Part shown: positions 1 through 11,200 of the stretch, piece after piece | Numbering within the stretch: position 1 is the stretch's first letter | How the letters are laid out: every line of letters begins with the position of its first letter | Source: Pyrrhosoma nymphula | Lineage: Eukaryota; Arthropoda; Insecta; Odonata; Coenagrionidae | Direction: 5' to 3' | Length of the DNA stretch: 64,000 bases | Assembly (NCBI GenBank): GCA_963573305.1 | Contig: OY754338.1 | Span: 47,891,531-47,955,530, forward strand | Translations under genes and position numbers: made by a program | Notes under the pieces: generated by a model | What the model saw: the letters and a program-made list of their open reading frames with translations, nothing else | Databases searched by the model: none | Told to the model about the DNA's origin: nothing

Positions 1-836
1 AGTTGTCAAAGTGACTCAAAATAAGGCCAGAAAAATTTGGGACCTCTAGGTCAACCCTTGACCCTCGCGCCGTGGCCATTTATGGGGAGGGGGGCTGAAA
101 ATGGAAAAAGTCACGTTTTTATAGCGATTCCCCATAGATTTTGCCGAGTCGCGACCCTTAAGGGCAAAAATTTCGTCCATTTGGACGTATCTGCAGCCGT
201 TAAGCCACAAAATGTCTATTTTGAGTGCGCGGCCGCGCTTAATTATGCGACGCCCACGCAGCGTCGCGACGCGTCGCAGCGCAACGGTCAGCAGGCCGCT
301 CGCGCCTCCTGCCGGCTCGCGTCTCCTGCCCGCTCACCGCGAATGCAGCAAAACTCATCATGCATGCGTCTTCCGTCGTTGGTCTAACTAATATTAGATA
401 ATTAAGCATAATGTCCATGGAATAACCATTACGGAAGAATTATTACAAATCAATATAACCTTTCTAAATTGCCTCAGGTGGCTTTTGGCGGGTATTCGGC
501 GCTGACAATGTATACATATTTTGTTGCCTGAGTTTGTTAACCCTGGTAAAACTCCCAATACCCTCGCTTTCCACCCCTTCTCCTCCCTGTCATCGCCTCT
601 CCTTTCTCTCTTCCTTCCCCTACCGCCTCCAAAATATGTATATATTGTCAGCTCTTTGCACCATTTCTTTAAGTGGAAAATTGCACCTTGCTATTTCAGT
701 GAGCATATACTTTGCAATTCTCTACTAAGCATTCAGTGAAGTGCTTTTCTCTACGCCTTCTCCCTTTTGGTCAGTGCTGTGGTAGTCATTTTTGGTGAGA
801 ATTTGGAAATAAGTGCGCCGCTCTTAAAGTCAAATC
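1..836. other. Non-coding stretch; CpG-rich block at about 215-345
   Basis: No gene is supported here. Bases 215-345 are dense in CpG and repeat short GCGTCGC/GCAGCG words, in contrast with the AT-rich surroundings. The open frames across this part have no family resemblance and look like by-products of the GC-rich composition. Bases 560-640 are pyrimidine-rich. Confidence 0.5.
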
Positions 837-844
837 CCTTAGTG

Positions 845-1040
845 CAGCGGTTCCCAAACTTTTTCTTTCCGCGACCCATTTTAGCCCATACGTTTTAGCC
901 ACGACCCCCTAAAAATAACAAACAATGTGTACATTCAAATGATATTGTTTTTAAAGTAATTATAATCCTCATCTCGCGACCCCTTTCCGAACGGCCCGCG
1001 ACCCTCCTGGGGGTCGCGACCCCCAGTTTGGGAACCACTG
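845..1040. mobile_element. hAT-type non-autonomous element (MITE), 196 bp
   Basis: The termini are inverted repeats: CAGCGGTTCCCAAACT at the left and AGTTTGGGAACCACTG at the right, the widespread hAT-type consensus. An 8-bp target site duplication, CCTTAGTG, lies at 837-844 and 1041-1048. The interior has a self-complementary GGGGGTCGCGACCCCC segment near the right end and no coding capacity. Eight-base duplications and CAG...CTG ends are diagnostic of hAT, so the element would have been moved in trans by a hAT transposase. The perfect duplication suggests a fairly young insertion. Confidence 0.93.
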
Positions 1041-1088
1041 CCTTAGTGATTTGAATATTTTAACTGTGCGATAATTTGGACTTGGAAA

Positions 1089-1830
1089 ATGCCAAAAAAA
1101 AGGATGCGTAGTGAGGAAAATTATCCCTTTTTTGGTGTCTCGTCGACATTAAACGAATTGACGCTACCAACTTTTAAAGAAGTGATAAATATTTTTTATG
1201 CCTGCGACATATTGAGATCCAAAAACGCAGGCAGGGAGCCTGCAGTTAATCAAGTAGCTAGTCTAGTGGCGAAAAAAGTGTCCGAACTTAGGAGATGCGT
1301 CTCTATTCCAATCATTCCGGAACGTGGTGTGATTAAAATGATTTTACGGTACCATAAGACGTACTACGGCTTAAGAATAAGTGCAAGCAAGTCTACGAAA
1401 GGTGTCAAATTGACAAAAAAAAATTAATAAATTTTTAAATGTATCTGAAAAACCTGTGATATTTGTGCGTGGAAGTGCAAAAGAATCAACGAGTGTAAAT
1501 ATAAGGAGGAGAATCAAGTTCCCCTAAATGAAGTGGCATTTTTTATGGATCAAAGGGCAAAACTAAAGATGATATCCGGTGATTTGGATGCTTCAGAAAC
1601 TCGGCGATTGAAGAAAAAACTTCGTCGGAGAGCGTCGAGTCAAAATCATTCATTCTTGAAGAGGAAAAAAGTGAGCATCAGGAATTTTCTTCCTCAACAT
1701 CCCGAATAAATTCAACCGACGAGGAATCAGCCGACTTGGACCTCAACGTTCCTCATACGATTAGGGATGAAAATCAACCTGGACCTTCTTCGGGGCTAAT
1801 GTGCCTTCAATTGTCAACTATGGCGGAGGT
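1089..1830 (+). pseudogene. Decayed TE-associated protein gene (family of unknown function)
   Basis: An ATG at 1089 opens a 112-residue lysine-rich frame. Stops follow, and the likely continuation resumes in another frame from about 1456. There a short cysteine cluster (CDICAWKC, then a further C) precedes a segment reading VPLNEVAFFMDQRAKLKM and a basic stretch. A further frame change near 1650 leads into an acidic, serine-rich tail. From memory, the order basic N-terminus, CxC cluster, DQR motif, acidic Ser-rich linker resembles proteins found in many copies in arthropod genomes and usually left unnamed; this was not checked. At least two frame breaks make it a relic. GGTATGT near 1829 could be an old splice donor. 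It starts only 48 bp after the hAT MITE. Confidence 0.5.
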
Positions 1831-4800
1831 ATGTGCAAGAACCAGCATGTCCAAACCAACCAACATTGTACGTGTAGCATATTATATATGTAGTAGATGT
1901 GTCTCCGGAGCGCACATCCGCGCCATATGCCGTAGAAAACGGGTTACATATTTTTTGGAGATACCTCGGAATGTAATGCGATTTTCAGCTGATATTTTTG
2001 TATTATTAGAGAGATGAGATCTTTTTATTTATATTGAGACCAAATTCATTGAATTTTTTTGTGAAATGATAGCTCGCTCAAGCCACCTTAAAAGCAAATA
2101 ATGTACTTACTGGCCCAATGATTACGACGAAAAAAAACATTCGCGTATTTTTTTTGTGGATTTATTGACTATGAAGTAGTGCATATCTAAACTAATTAAT
2201 CCAGTATTTATGAATATTGTTATAAAATATCATCGATATAATCTGAACTAAACTAATCGATGAACGTTAAAGGGGAGATATTATATTAAACTCTGAATTA
2301 TTTTTGTTACACCGAATTTTTGGTTCCGTTTATATTTTTTAACCACTTATATCATGCACCTAATTAATGTACAAATGTACTAAATCTTTTGGGTTTTGCT
2401 ATACACCTGCTAATTAATAGTTTTTGAAAGGTGGTTGCGCTAGTTCTGTAGCTAGAGGGACTGTTAGTACTGATAACTTCCGTGTTACCGCTTTAAGGTA
2501 CTTCCCGATAGTACTGGATTGAGGAAAGCATAGTAATCAGTAGTGCCGAATACCCGTATTTTTTGCCCATCCCTTACATTGACCTATCCAACTGAATCCC
2601 TGAATATAGGTTGGGAACTCCATTTTATTCTCATAACACTCCCCATAGTACCTCATTTCCTTAGCAAAATGATCCGCTTGTTGCTACTCCCCTTTCAGCG
2701 TTCTTTGTCACCTTTGATAAAATGGGAAGTCTGCTGTGGAATTCACTGTGACCCATGTCGTTTGGCCCTAATTTTTTAAAGAAAGGCCTGATAATTCATT
2801 ATATCTTTAGTTGTTTGATTAGTTATGTTTCACGTTGTGATTTATGTGCATGGCATGAAAAATTACTGTTTTTAAGGAACATTTTAAATATAAAAATACT
2901 TCAAACTGGCCTAGTATCTCTAATTTTGTATTCGACTTATGCAATATTTTTTTCGGTCAAGAGCGATTGCCTCAGATGGAAAATAGTAAATTGTATAATT
3001 TTCTCTTGTTTGTTTTATAAATTGCTTTTCATTTTTTTCTGATTGCTGTTGCATTTATATGGATTATTATATCTATTTTATATTTACTTAAAATTAAATG
3101 ATCAAATCATTAAATTTTGCTTTGTTAATCACGGATTTAGTTAATTTAATTTATATTATGATATTGAGATAACGACTGTAACAGTAAGGTAGCGTATGAC
3201 GTATATTACTAATCATTATTTGGATGAAGGCATAGGTTACTTTTTTCATCATGCTTGAAGATTATTTTATGAATGATTCAAGAAAGCCTGCTTTGAATAG
3301 TAGCCGTTGACAATATACTAGTTTGTGGACTTAAGAATTATTTACGAATTTATAGTATGAAAGTGACGTACGTAAGATAAGTAGCGACAAATTTAGGCCC
3401 TTTAACATGAGCAGTTCATTTGAGTACTGTTTTGTTTTTCGAGCTAAAAAATATCAACATGGTTTATAGCGGTAAACAAAAATACCACGTATATTATAAT
3501 TTTATATACTCACCTAGCCACACTCAGAGAATGTCGCTGCTATTTTTAAAGGCATGGGAAACTAGCATATAATGTTTACCAAAATAATAAATATAAACTT
3601 CTTTGCTGAATAAATTAAAGATGTGGCTATACTGCTAAACTACAGTGCAATAAAACACCAAAACATCGGCAGGGAAAGGGAAGAACTAAGATATTGTTTT
3701 ATTATCCTACCTCAGTGGAAAGACGCGTATGCACCAACATTTACAACGTTTCGTTCAATTGGCGAAGTATTGAACCTGAAATTTGACTATTTACCCAGTC
3801 AGCTGGGAATGAACTGTAGGTAATATTTCCATAAATCTCGAGGTCATCAGAAGATAAAAGTGGTTCCACTGTCAATACACATGGAATATAAAACCTATTT
3901 TCGTTCTCAAACAGCTACCAACTCAAAATTAGCACAATTCAAATCAATCATTTTTAACAGGGTCATTCCATGTCAAAACACCGGGAAAATATGGAAATTG
4001 GCCCTCGATTTCAAATGGAAAGAGGCTCAATTTCCCCCAAAATGTCAAGATATGGTAGCTTTTTAGGCCATAAACAACGGGTTTAAAAATGTTATGTGGC
4101 GATACAACCCGTTGTTAAATTACGGAATTAAGTCATTTCGTCGCATTGCAAAACATGCAGTTGCTTTTTGAGTCATATCTTTGTATTTGTGGTGTGACAC
4201 GACTCATCCACAACTCCTCATTGGAGTGGCATTGAAATACCAAATGATGCTTCACTGTCAAAGTTAACAACAATCTACGTTTGGTGTAACTTTTTAAATT
4301 TTGAATGCGTGTTTGCAAGTGAAGCTCCCCAAATATTGTCAAGCTAATGTGTATGGATTGAGGATCATATCCTCCCCAGCACTGATAACATGTTTCTAAG
4401 GGCAATATTTTAACTATACCTGCGAAGTTTCTAACCACATCTGTGTTATTCGCCGTCTATCAGAGCCAAAATAAGCTTTATTTTGCGTCTATCGTTATGA
4501 TTGATAGTAAAAAGAATGTATCGTGAGTGTTTAAGAAAATAAAAGGATGTGAACTTAAAAATAAGTTGTAAGGGTTCAATAAGGGACTTAGGGATTGTAA
4601 AATTGGGGGTCGTGTAATGAATGCGAAAGGTTTAGTATATTCAGTAATAGGATCAAAGGTGATCACTGCCCGATATCAGGACTAGACGGTTACAACATTA
4701 ATTACATTTCTTTTGGGTAATGAACAAAAATGGCGGAATATAAAAATTTTCTCTTTACCAGGCTTTTACTGAAATAGATTGTATGGTTGTGTTAGACATT
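1831..4800. other. AT-rich stretch without recognisable genes; small inverted repeat at 4074-4118
   Basis: The open frames are short, AT-driven and match no family I recognise. The one structure seen is an inverted repeat in which AACAACGGGTT at about 4074 faces AACCCGTTGTT at about 4107, with a loop of about 22 bases. It may be one end or the core of a small foldback element. The segment GGGTCATTCCATGTCAAA near 3960 looks like a repeat edge but is unproven. Confidence 0.4.
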
Positions 4801-4809
4801 CCCAGTGGA

Positions 4810-4875
4810 CGAAGGCGTTTCCTGTACCTGGAATCAAACCATGAACCTTAAGCTACCGAGGTCAATATGCAAATC
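4810..4875 (-). repeat. tRNA-derived SINE fragment, minus strand
   Basis: Read on the minus strand, the segment gives a tRNA-like A-box region CCTCGGTAGCTTAAGG followed by a B-box-like GGTTTGATTCC. This is the internal RNA polymerase III promoter arrangement of tRNA-derived SINEs. It lies about 200 bp from a plus-strand SINE with a similar CCTCGGT start, so the two may belong to one family inserted in opposite orientations. Confidence 0.45.
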
Positions 4876-5068
4876 ATTAATTACAAGGATAGGAATAGAA
4901 TAGAATCATTTTAGTAAAAGCATTTTAAAAAATACGTTTGGAAGAAAATGACCATGCCAAATTTTTATTCACCTAAATATTTTTTGTAGCTCTGAAAAAA
5001 ACTAGATGTTAAAGAAATAGCATTGCTGTCAAGAAAAAATCTGAGAATTTCAGGTAGTATTTTTTTCT

Positions 5069-5270
5069 GGCCTCGGTGGCGATGGAGTAACGTCCTCACG
5101 TGCTAACCCGATGGTCGCGGGTTTGAGTCCCGCCTGGGGAGGATGTTTCACCTCCCACGGCATGAATGTATGTGCTCGTCCGTTGTTAATACTCCGATAT
5201 GAAGATCATATAAGAGCTGTTTTCGCTGATTGCCGTTAAAAAAATTGTCAGCAACATGCTAAACGGCTGC
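5069..5270 (+). repeat. tRNA-derived SINE
   Basis: The head (5069-5141) is tRNA-like. It starts GGCCTCGGTGGCGATGGAG, covering the A-box region, and has a good B box, GGTTTGAGTCCC, at about 5120-5131. It is followed by a tRNA-unrelated body of about 130 bp. This is the usual layout of an arthropod tRNA SINE transcribed by RNA polymerase III and mobilised by a LINE partner. It is not a functional tRNA gene, because the anticodon arm does not fold convincingly. No clear target duplication was identified. Confidence 0.65.
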
Positions 5271-5640
5271 ACTGAAAGAATATTCTCAATCATTGCTAAA
5301 GATTTACCTCTTTTCAATTAAAAGATCCTCTTGCCATTCGTCATAAGTCCGATGCTTTTTCTGACATACATTCGTCATAATGGAGTTCAGAAAAGAAGTT
5401 TATCTGCTGGAATAGTGTTTTAAATCACTTACCCTTCAAAACCACATATCTTTTATGATACCGTGTGATTAATTTGCGAATCACCAATCGGTACAAATTT
5501 TTATTCCAAGGAATAAGGTTACCGTATATGCTGAAAAAAATGTTTGCCCACAAATATAATATTGAGTGAATAGATGATGTTGAATTACATTTAAAAAATT
5601 ATTTCCAACAAGTTGTTTTAACCCCGGATGTTTGTAAGCC
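5271..5640. other. No feature seen
   Basis: AT-rich sequence with no open frame, tRNA-like box or inverted repeat that I could support. Confidence 0.4.
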
Positions 5641-6172
5641 TACCTGGGTAGTATTTTGGAAGACAATGGGCACAGTGGCAAATACATTAAAGGAGAATCG
5701 CGCTAGCAAGAGAAGCGTTTGGCAATCTGAGGTAGCTGATGATGGGGACCATGAGTAAAAGTTCAAACAAGATGCTGGGAAAGAGTTCAATGTGTAGAAA
5801 GTGTTATGTGCTACATGAAAGTGGGCTCTGATAAGGGAAGACCAGAATGGGCTGAAGGTGTTTAAGATTTGGGTGTGGAGGAGAATTAAGAAAGTACGGA
5901 AAGGAAGGCAAACAAGAAACCTCTTGATATGATGGGTGATAAAAGGAAACTTATTGAGGAGATTAGGAGCAGGCAAAGTAGGTGGTTGGAGCAGATAATG
6001 AGTGGTGACAGGTTGCTGAAGGCCTTGATAAGAAGGGTGATGTTGTGCAAGCGGGGAAGGGGAAGGAAAATAAGATGCTTGATGGACGGAATGAAAATAG
6101 ATTCGAAATATACTGAGATGAATAAAGAAATTGAGTGGTCGAGGCCTGCACCTGTAAAAATGAAGAGGATTA
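5641..6172 (+). mobile_element. RTE-like LINE 3' fragment, 5'-truncated
   Basis: The plus strand carries the degenerate C-terminal end of an RTE-type reverse transcriptase ORF. A recognisable FKIWVWRR-like string near 5860 is followed by an intact stretch from 5929 with RQSRWLEQIMSGDRLLKALI and KRGRGRKIRCLMDGM. These match, in order, the C-terminal parts of the fuller minus-strand copies at 27.6-31.0 and 54.2-57.6 kb (EMWVWRRMEKV, RQKRWMEEVLRGEGMLKRVI, KRGRGRKRIGILDEI). Identity is partial, so this is another subfamily or an older copy. The catalytic domains are missing, as expected of an incomplete reverse transcript. The 3' end runs into an A-rich tract and a hairpin. Confidence 0.6.
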
Positions 6173-6174
6173 AA

Positions 6175-6297
6175 GTAAAAAAAAATAAATCTTTCCACTG
6201 ATATTTATGGGTACATGAAGATGATGCCTATGCGTTGAAACTAGTTATGCCTAGTACCTGCATTAATTAAATATCAGTGGAAAGATACATTTTTTTA
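6175..6297 (+). repeat. Long-stem hairpin with hammerhead-ribozyme-like motifs
   Basis: A perfect 19-bp inverted repeat (6189-6207 against 6268-6286), extended imperfectly on both sides, encloses about 60 bases. Inside are ATGAAGA (6215-6221), a potential 5-bp stem (GATGC with GCGTT), GAAA (6237-6240), CTAG-TTATGC-CTAG (a 4-bp stem-loop) and then TA. That order matches the hammerhead plan: CUGANGA, stem II, GAAA, stem III, UH, with the long arms as stem I. The expected C at the first core position is A, so self-cleavage is doubtful. Such hairpins are known from terminal repeats of Penelope-like elements. Confidence 0.45.
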
Positions 6298-6537
6298 TCT
6301 CTCACTTCGAAAATTAATTTCCACATAGTTAAGCCTGAAGTCTTTGAACTTAACAAGAGGATTTTACTTGTTGACAATTAAATCTACGGAAACCTGTAGA
6401 TTACCCTACTAATAATAATAATTAATTAGCCGTCCATCTTCCTAACCTCCAATGTCTTACCGAATCGATGTTTGCTCCAGCTTAAGGATACTTTTCGGTG
6501 AAACTAAATGGCTATTTACCCTAGGAGGGGTTAGGTA

Positions 6538-6936
6538 ATGGTACGTAATCTGGTGCTTGCAAGAGTTCGGCTGTTAATGAGTTTCCCCTTAGATTTTGAC
6601 GGAACTCTGGAAAGGACTTCAGGAGAAGTGGTGCTCATTTTATATTTTACAGCCCGTCAGGGTCCGTTTTTCTCGACGGAAAAAGCGGAAATTCTCTTGG
6701 GCATCCCGACGTTAGCACGTTGCGGGTTGCAGCCCATAATGTGCCCTAGAACTCATTACACCCACGGAACCACAAAAGAAATGCTAAAAGCTCACGTTTT
6801 GACAATTAAATTTTCTACTCTGTTAGATGATTTTACGGCAAGTGTAAACTGGAACAAGTTTTTTCCGTCCGTGTTCTCTTCTCGTTATAAGCAATGGCGT
6901 TGGTGTGTGAAGACTGAAAGGTGGGAACATAGGTAA
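6538..6936 (+). other. Unassigned open reading frame, 132 codons
   Basis: This ATG-started frame is longer than most in the window, and its local GC content is higher than its flanks. I do not recognise any domain, signal peptide or membrane segment. A GAGG-type string upstream has no meaning in a eukaryote. There is no clear TATA box or polyadenylation context. It may be an exon, a relic or chance; evidence for a real gene is weak. Confidence 0.15.
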
Positions 6937-8094
6937 GGAGAGGGAGTGAGAATAGAAATTTCTAAAAACTCTTCATTGTAAAATATTCGAGTATGATTTT
7001 GAGTTTTTTATTATTGCCTACTTTAATACCCTCCCTAAAACAACAGTATACTAGTATACTCGTATGTTGGCGATGGTTGTGGCCGAGACTTTGCGTAATT
7101 CCTACAAATTCCTTTGGGATGACCGTGAATCATACGATTTAGAATTATCGAATTCGATTTAATTCTCAGGAGACCGATAGGCACTTGTTGTTGTGAAGAA
7201 GCTATTGCTTTATATTTTTAGTACTTCGTTTGTGTATAGTGAATACGTTGAACTAGACTGACAGACCATATGTTTTTTGTTGTGTGAGATATGTTTATCA
7301 AAAAGTCCCTAAATTCCTTTACGTTTCATGATTTTATGTACTCAATGATGGGTATATTCTAGATAATGATCTTACCACAGAGTATTTTAAAGTTACCCCA
7401 TTTCTTATGGATTTACAAAGTCACATTAGCAATTTTTCCGCACAGAATAAAGCGAAGTGTGGAAATTTCGTTATTGTGCTTTGCGATATTTTGAACTCAA
7501 ATTATTTCAGCATAAAAACCACTAGGCATGATTGACACCCACGGTGCGAAAATTGATATCGACGTCTACAGGATAAGGAAATAATGCATCGAATTGTAGG
7601 AAAAAAGACACGTCTCAAGAATGAAAATGTTAAAACCCAGAGACATTAGGAAACATCACTGAGGAAATGAAATAATATTTCCTTGTGGTTTTTATGCTAA
7701 AGTTCTTGTTTTTAAATGTTTATTTCTCTAAAAAAAGGTACAAACTGAAGGAACTGAGGAATGATCTTTTTACCTTTCAGTTTTTCTTACGGGCCTGCTG
7801 ACTAGCAAAAATGAGCTTCTCTTTTGCTCTCCTGATTTTTTTTCGGACCAAATATAACTGCACGTTTTAGGAAGGGTTACTCAAACTTTTTTAAATATAA
7901 ACTATGCTGACCGAATATTTTACTATTCTTTCAGGAGAAAGATTGTTTTTACCATAAGAACGAATTTTTAAAAGATGAAATTAAGGAGAAACACATATAT
8001 TATAATTTGCTACTAATAGTAATCCGCAAAAATGTTGGAAATATCTGTTTTCACAGTGTATTAATTTTTTTGTATAACTCTGATTTTATTTTAT
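6937..8094. other. No feature seen
   Basis: AT-rich sequence with no coding frame or clear repeat boundary. Confidence 0.4.
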
Positions 8095-9257
8095 ACTAGC
8101 GGAAGGTGCCCGTTGTAATTCAACGGGTGTGAAAAACATTGAACTGATTTTATAAGATAATCACAAAGCTTGGAGAATACCGTTAGCGTGGCCATTTGAG
8201 GAGTTTGTATCCTATTTTGTACGATGTGTTCGATGTAGTAGACATGCTGATCGTTTTCCAAGTGCACGGAGAGATGGTCCTCTTCCATGCACGGGAAACC
8301 TAAAAATGAGTGAATGTAAGTTAACTGCACTTTAACACCGTTAAACATATATAATTAACTAGCAACGTTTATCATGTGGAAACTGGTCTAAAATAAATTC
8401 ACAATCGTAATGAGAGGCAGAATGTTCCACTAGGTGTAAGACATCTGAGTATTAAACGATAATAAACAACGATGTTTTTATTTTAGCAACATAGGCATTA
8501 TTACCATTACTATTCGCTGCACCTAAGTATTCTTGCACATATATTTAAGTGTGCAGGATGTTTAATTCCTTTATATGTATCGTTTACTACGTTAGAGTTC
8601 TCTCACATACATGCAGTGACTCTATGAGATCTACTATGAGAATATACATCGAGGGCTATACTTGCTGTAAATATGCATTGAATTCATCGATTACCCCACG
8701 AAGGAATCTATCATGGGGCTCTTAGGACTCTGGGCCCTTCTTATACAGATTTTCTCTCTACGTGCTATCATGGGCCTGCAGGAAAACATGATATTTAAAT
8801 GCCAGAGGCGGGAATATCCTATGAAAATCAAATCTCTTGTTGTCAATCAAATATGCTATATATTGTTGATTTCAGAAAAATGGTGAGATTTTTCAGCTAA
8901 AAACATGATATTCAGGCAAATAAGAAGCGCAAAAGAAAATCGAATGAAAGAATAAGAAACTTCAATTATTCAGCCATCCGATTTTTAAAATTTCTACCCT
9001 CTATCTTGAGCGGAAGTTATTTTAAAAAGCAAAATATTGTACCACTGCACAAAACCCAATACGTAGCGCACCAAAGGGCCGGTACCTTTTGGGACCTTTT
9101 GTGGTCTGAGGTCTTTTTAAAATAGCCTATAATTTTCCTCATGTCTTGAACTATTAGTCTGCAAAATGTCAGCACCATCAGAGTAAAACTGATGATTTGT
9201 AAAAAAACCAAACTGACAGACAAACATTCTTCTTTATATGTATAAATATATTATATT
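8095..9257. repeat. Unclassified interspersed repeat, copy A (about 1.16 kb)
   Basis: It begins ACTAGC, then GGTGCCCGTTG and a short palindrome (GTTGTAATTCAACGG). It ends near CAGACAAACATTC and a TATA-rich tail. Copy B follows immediately in the same orientation and is alignable along nearly the whole length, for example the words GAGAATACCGTTAGCG, AATCGTAATGAGAGGCAG, ATTCGCTGCAC and TCAGCCATCCGAT. No protein is encoded. Similar ACTAGC...CAGACAGACA...ATATTAGTA ends are common in arthropod genomes, but I cannot assign a superfamily. Confidence 0.7.
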
Positions 9258-11200
9258 ACTAGCTGATGGTGCCCGTTGAACTTCAACGGATGTGAAAAAC
9301 ATTGAACTTATTTTATAAGAAAACCACAAAACCTGAAGAATACTGTCAGCGTGATCATTTGAGGTGTTCGTATCCTATCTTGTTTGTTGTGATCGTTGTA
9401 ATTCGTTCATTTTCCATTTCGTGCACGGAGAGTTGAGTGATTGTTTGTCCTCTTTAATACACGGGAAAACCCAATAATGGGACACGAAGACTCATTAGTA
9501 CTTAATAAATAGCACCTAGGTTGATAGATGGTGACCTCGTCCCTCAAGTTCTCTTGAGCCGTCTTCTGAGTGAATAACAGCTTGAGCACTTCCCTTGTGT
9601 ACATACATATATTTGCATTCAATGACTTAATTGAGTTCCGCCATTCACCGTTGATATGTGCGTTGAGTATGTTAATCAGGATAGGAAAGTAGAGTATAAT
9701 CCAGTGGTTGACTACGTCAAAAGGAGCATTTTCAATAGCAGCGATGTTTATTTGTCCTATGAATCCTTCAATACCCGGACTATGCCTTTGGCATAAAGGG
9801 TGACTATATTCATTGTTTCCTAAATCATAATCATTGGTTACAAAATTAAAAATCTATGGTGATCAGTCTTAGTGCACTTGCCAATTTTCATGCACCGATG
9901 ACGTCCATTGCGCAGAATATCAGTTTTTCTTATGGGTAAGAAGCATGTAGTGACGCAATTATAATTTCCGCCATCTTAAAACAGATTGAATGGCTCAATA
10001 TTTGGACCAGATTTTTAGCTGGTTACCCGTCAGTAGGTTTGGTTAGGATGAAATTTGTTCGGTTCTTAGCGTAATCCGAGAAACACCACGGGGAGATTAT
10101 CATGATATTGCTGGTAGGCATGTCTTTGATCATCCAAGTCCATCCATCCAAGCATCCATCCTTTGTCGTTTTTTAAGCAAGGACTCATTTTCTCGCAAAG
10201 AAGACATTCCTCATGTTTTACAAGATTTTTTCAAAAGGTGACCCTATATTAAGGCGTATTTATGGATAGATTTTTAATTCCTAGGAGGGGAAACACAGAG
10301 GCAAGTGAGAGACTGGAATAGGCAACTCGATGATTGAGTCAATGTAAGTAAACTTCATTCTAACACGTTTAAGTATATATAAATAATTCGTAAAGTTTAT
10401 GTGGGAATCGGTCTAAAAAACAGTTCGCAATCGTAATGAGAGGCAGACGGTTCCACTACGTGTAATTCATCTGAGTATTAAACTATAATAAACGACGCCG
10501 TATTCGTTGTAGCAACAGAGGCATTATTAGCATTATTATTCGCTGCACGTTAATATTCTTCCACGTTTAATTCCTTTATGTGTATCGTTTTATACATAGT
10601 GTTCTCTCGTATGCAGTTCCCTTATGAGAGCTACTTTGAGAATAGACATTGAAGAGTATATCTGTAAATATGCATTTAATTTATCGATTACCCCCCGAAG
10701 CAATTTATCATGGGGCCCTTGGGACTCTGGGCCCTTCTTAATCAAATTTTATTTATACGAGCTATCATGGGCCAGCCGGAAAACTTAAATGCCAGAAGCG
10801 TGAATATCCTTTGAAATTCAAATCTCTGGTTGTCAAGGAAATATGCTATTGTTGATTAAAGAGAAAAATGTCAGAATTTTCAGCAAAAAATATGATATTC
10901 TGACAATTACGAAGCGTAAAAGAAAATCGATTGAAAGAATTAGATACTTCATTTATTCAGCCATCCGATAAAAAAAATTTCAGCCCTCTATCAATAGTGA
11001 AAGTAGGTTTTAAAAACAAAAAATAAAACCACTGCACCAAACCCAATGCTTAGCATTATTTAGATTTTTAATATAGCCTATGTTACATCCCGGTATATTT
11101 TCTAACTACATACAAAATTACATCTCAATCGGTTCAGTAGTGTTTGCGTGATTGAGCAACAGACAGACACCATGCAATTTTTATATATTAGTATGATATA
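9258..11200. repeat. Unclassified interspersed repeat, copy B, with about 850-bp insertion
   Basis: This is a direct tandem copy of the preceding repeat. Its 5' part (9258-9480) aligns with 8095-8305. Alignment is lost for about 850 bp (9481-10330) and resumes from 10331 with CAATGTAAGTAAAC, running to a terminus at ATATTAGTATGATATA. The 3' end contains CAATCGGTTCAGTAGTGTTTGCGTG followed by CAGACAGACACC. That 3' module recurs at 62.26-62.39 kb. The insertion contains no gene I recognise and no TSD was found for it. Confidence 0.7.

Noticed and set aside
5069..5141. A true tRNA gene
   Set aside because: The A and B boxes are present but the cloverleaf is poor and a SINE body follows.
5599..6198. 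199-codon minus-strand frame
   Set aside because: Antisense of the plus-strand RTE fragment, with low-complexity Phe/Leu/Ser/Pro content.
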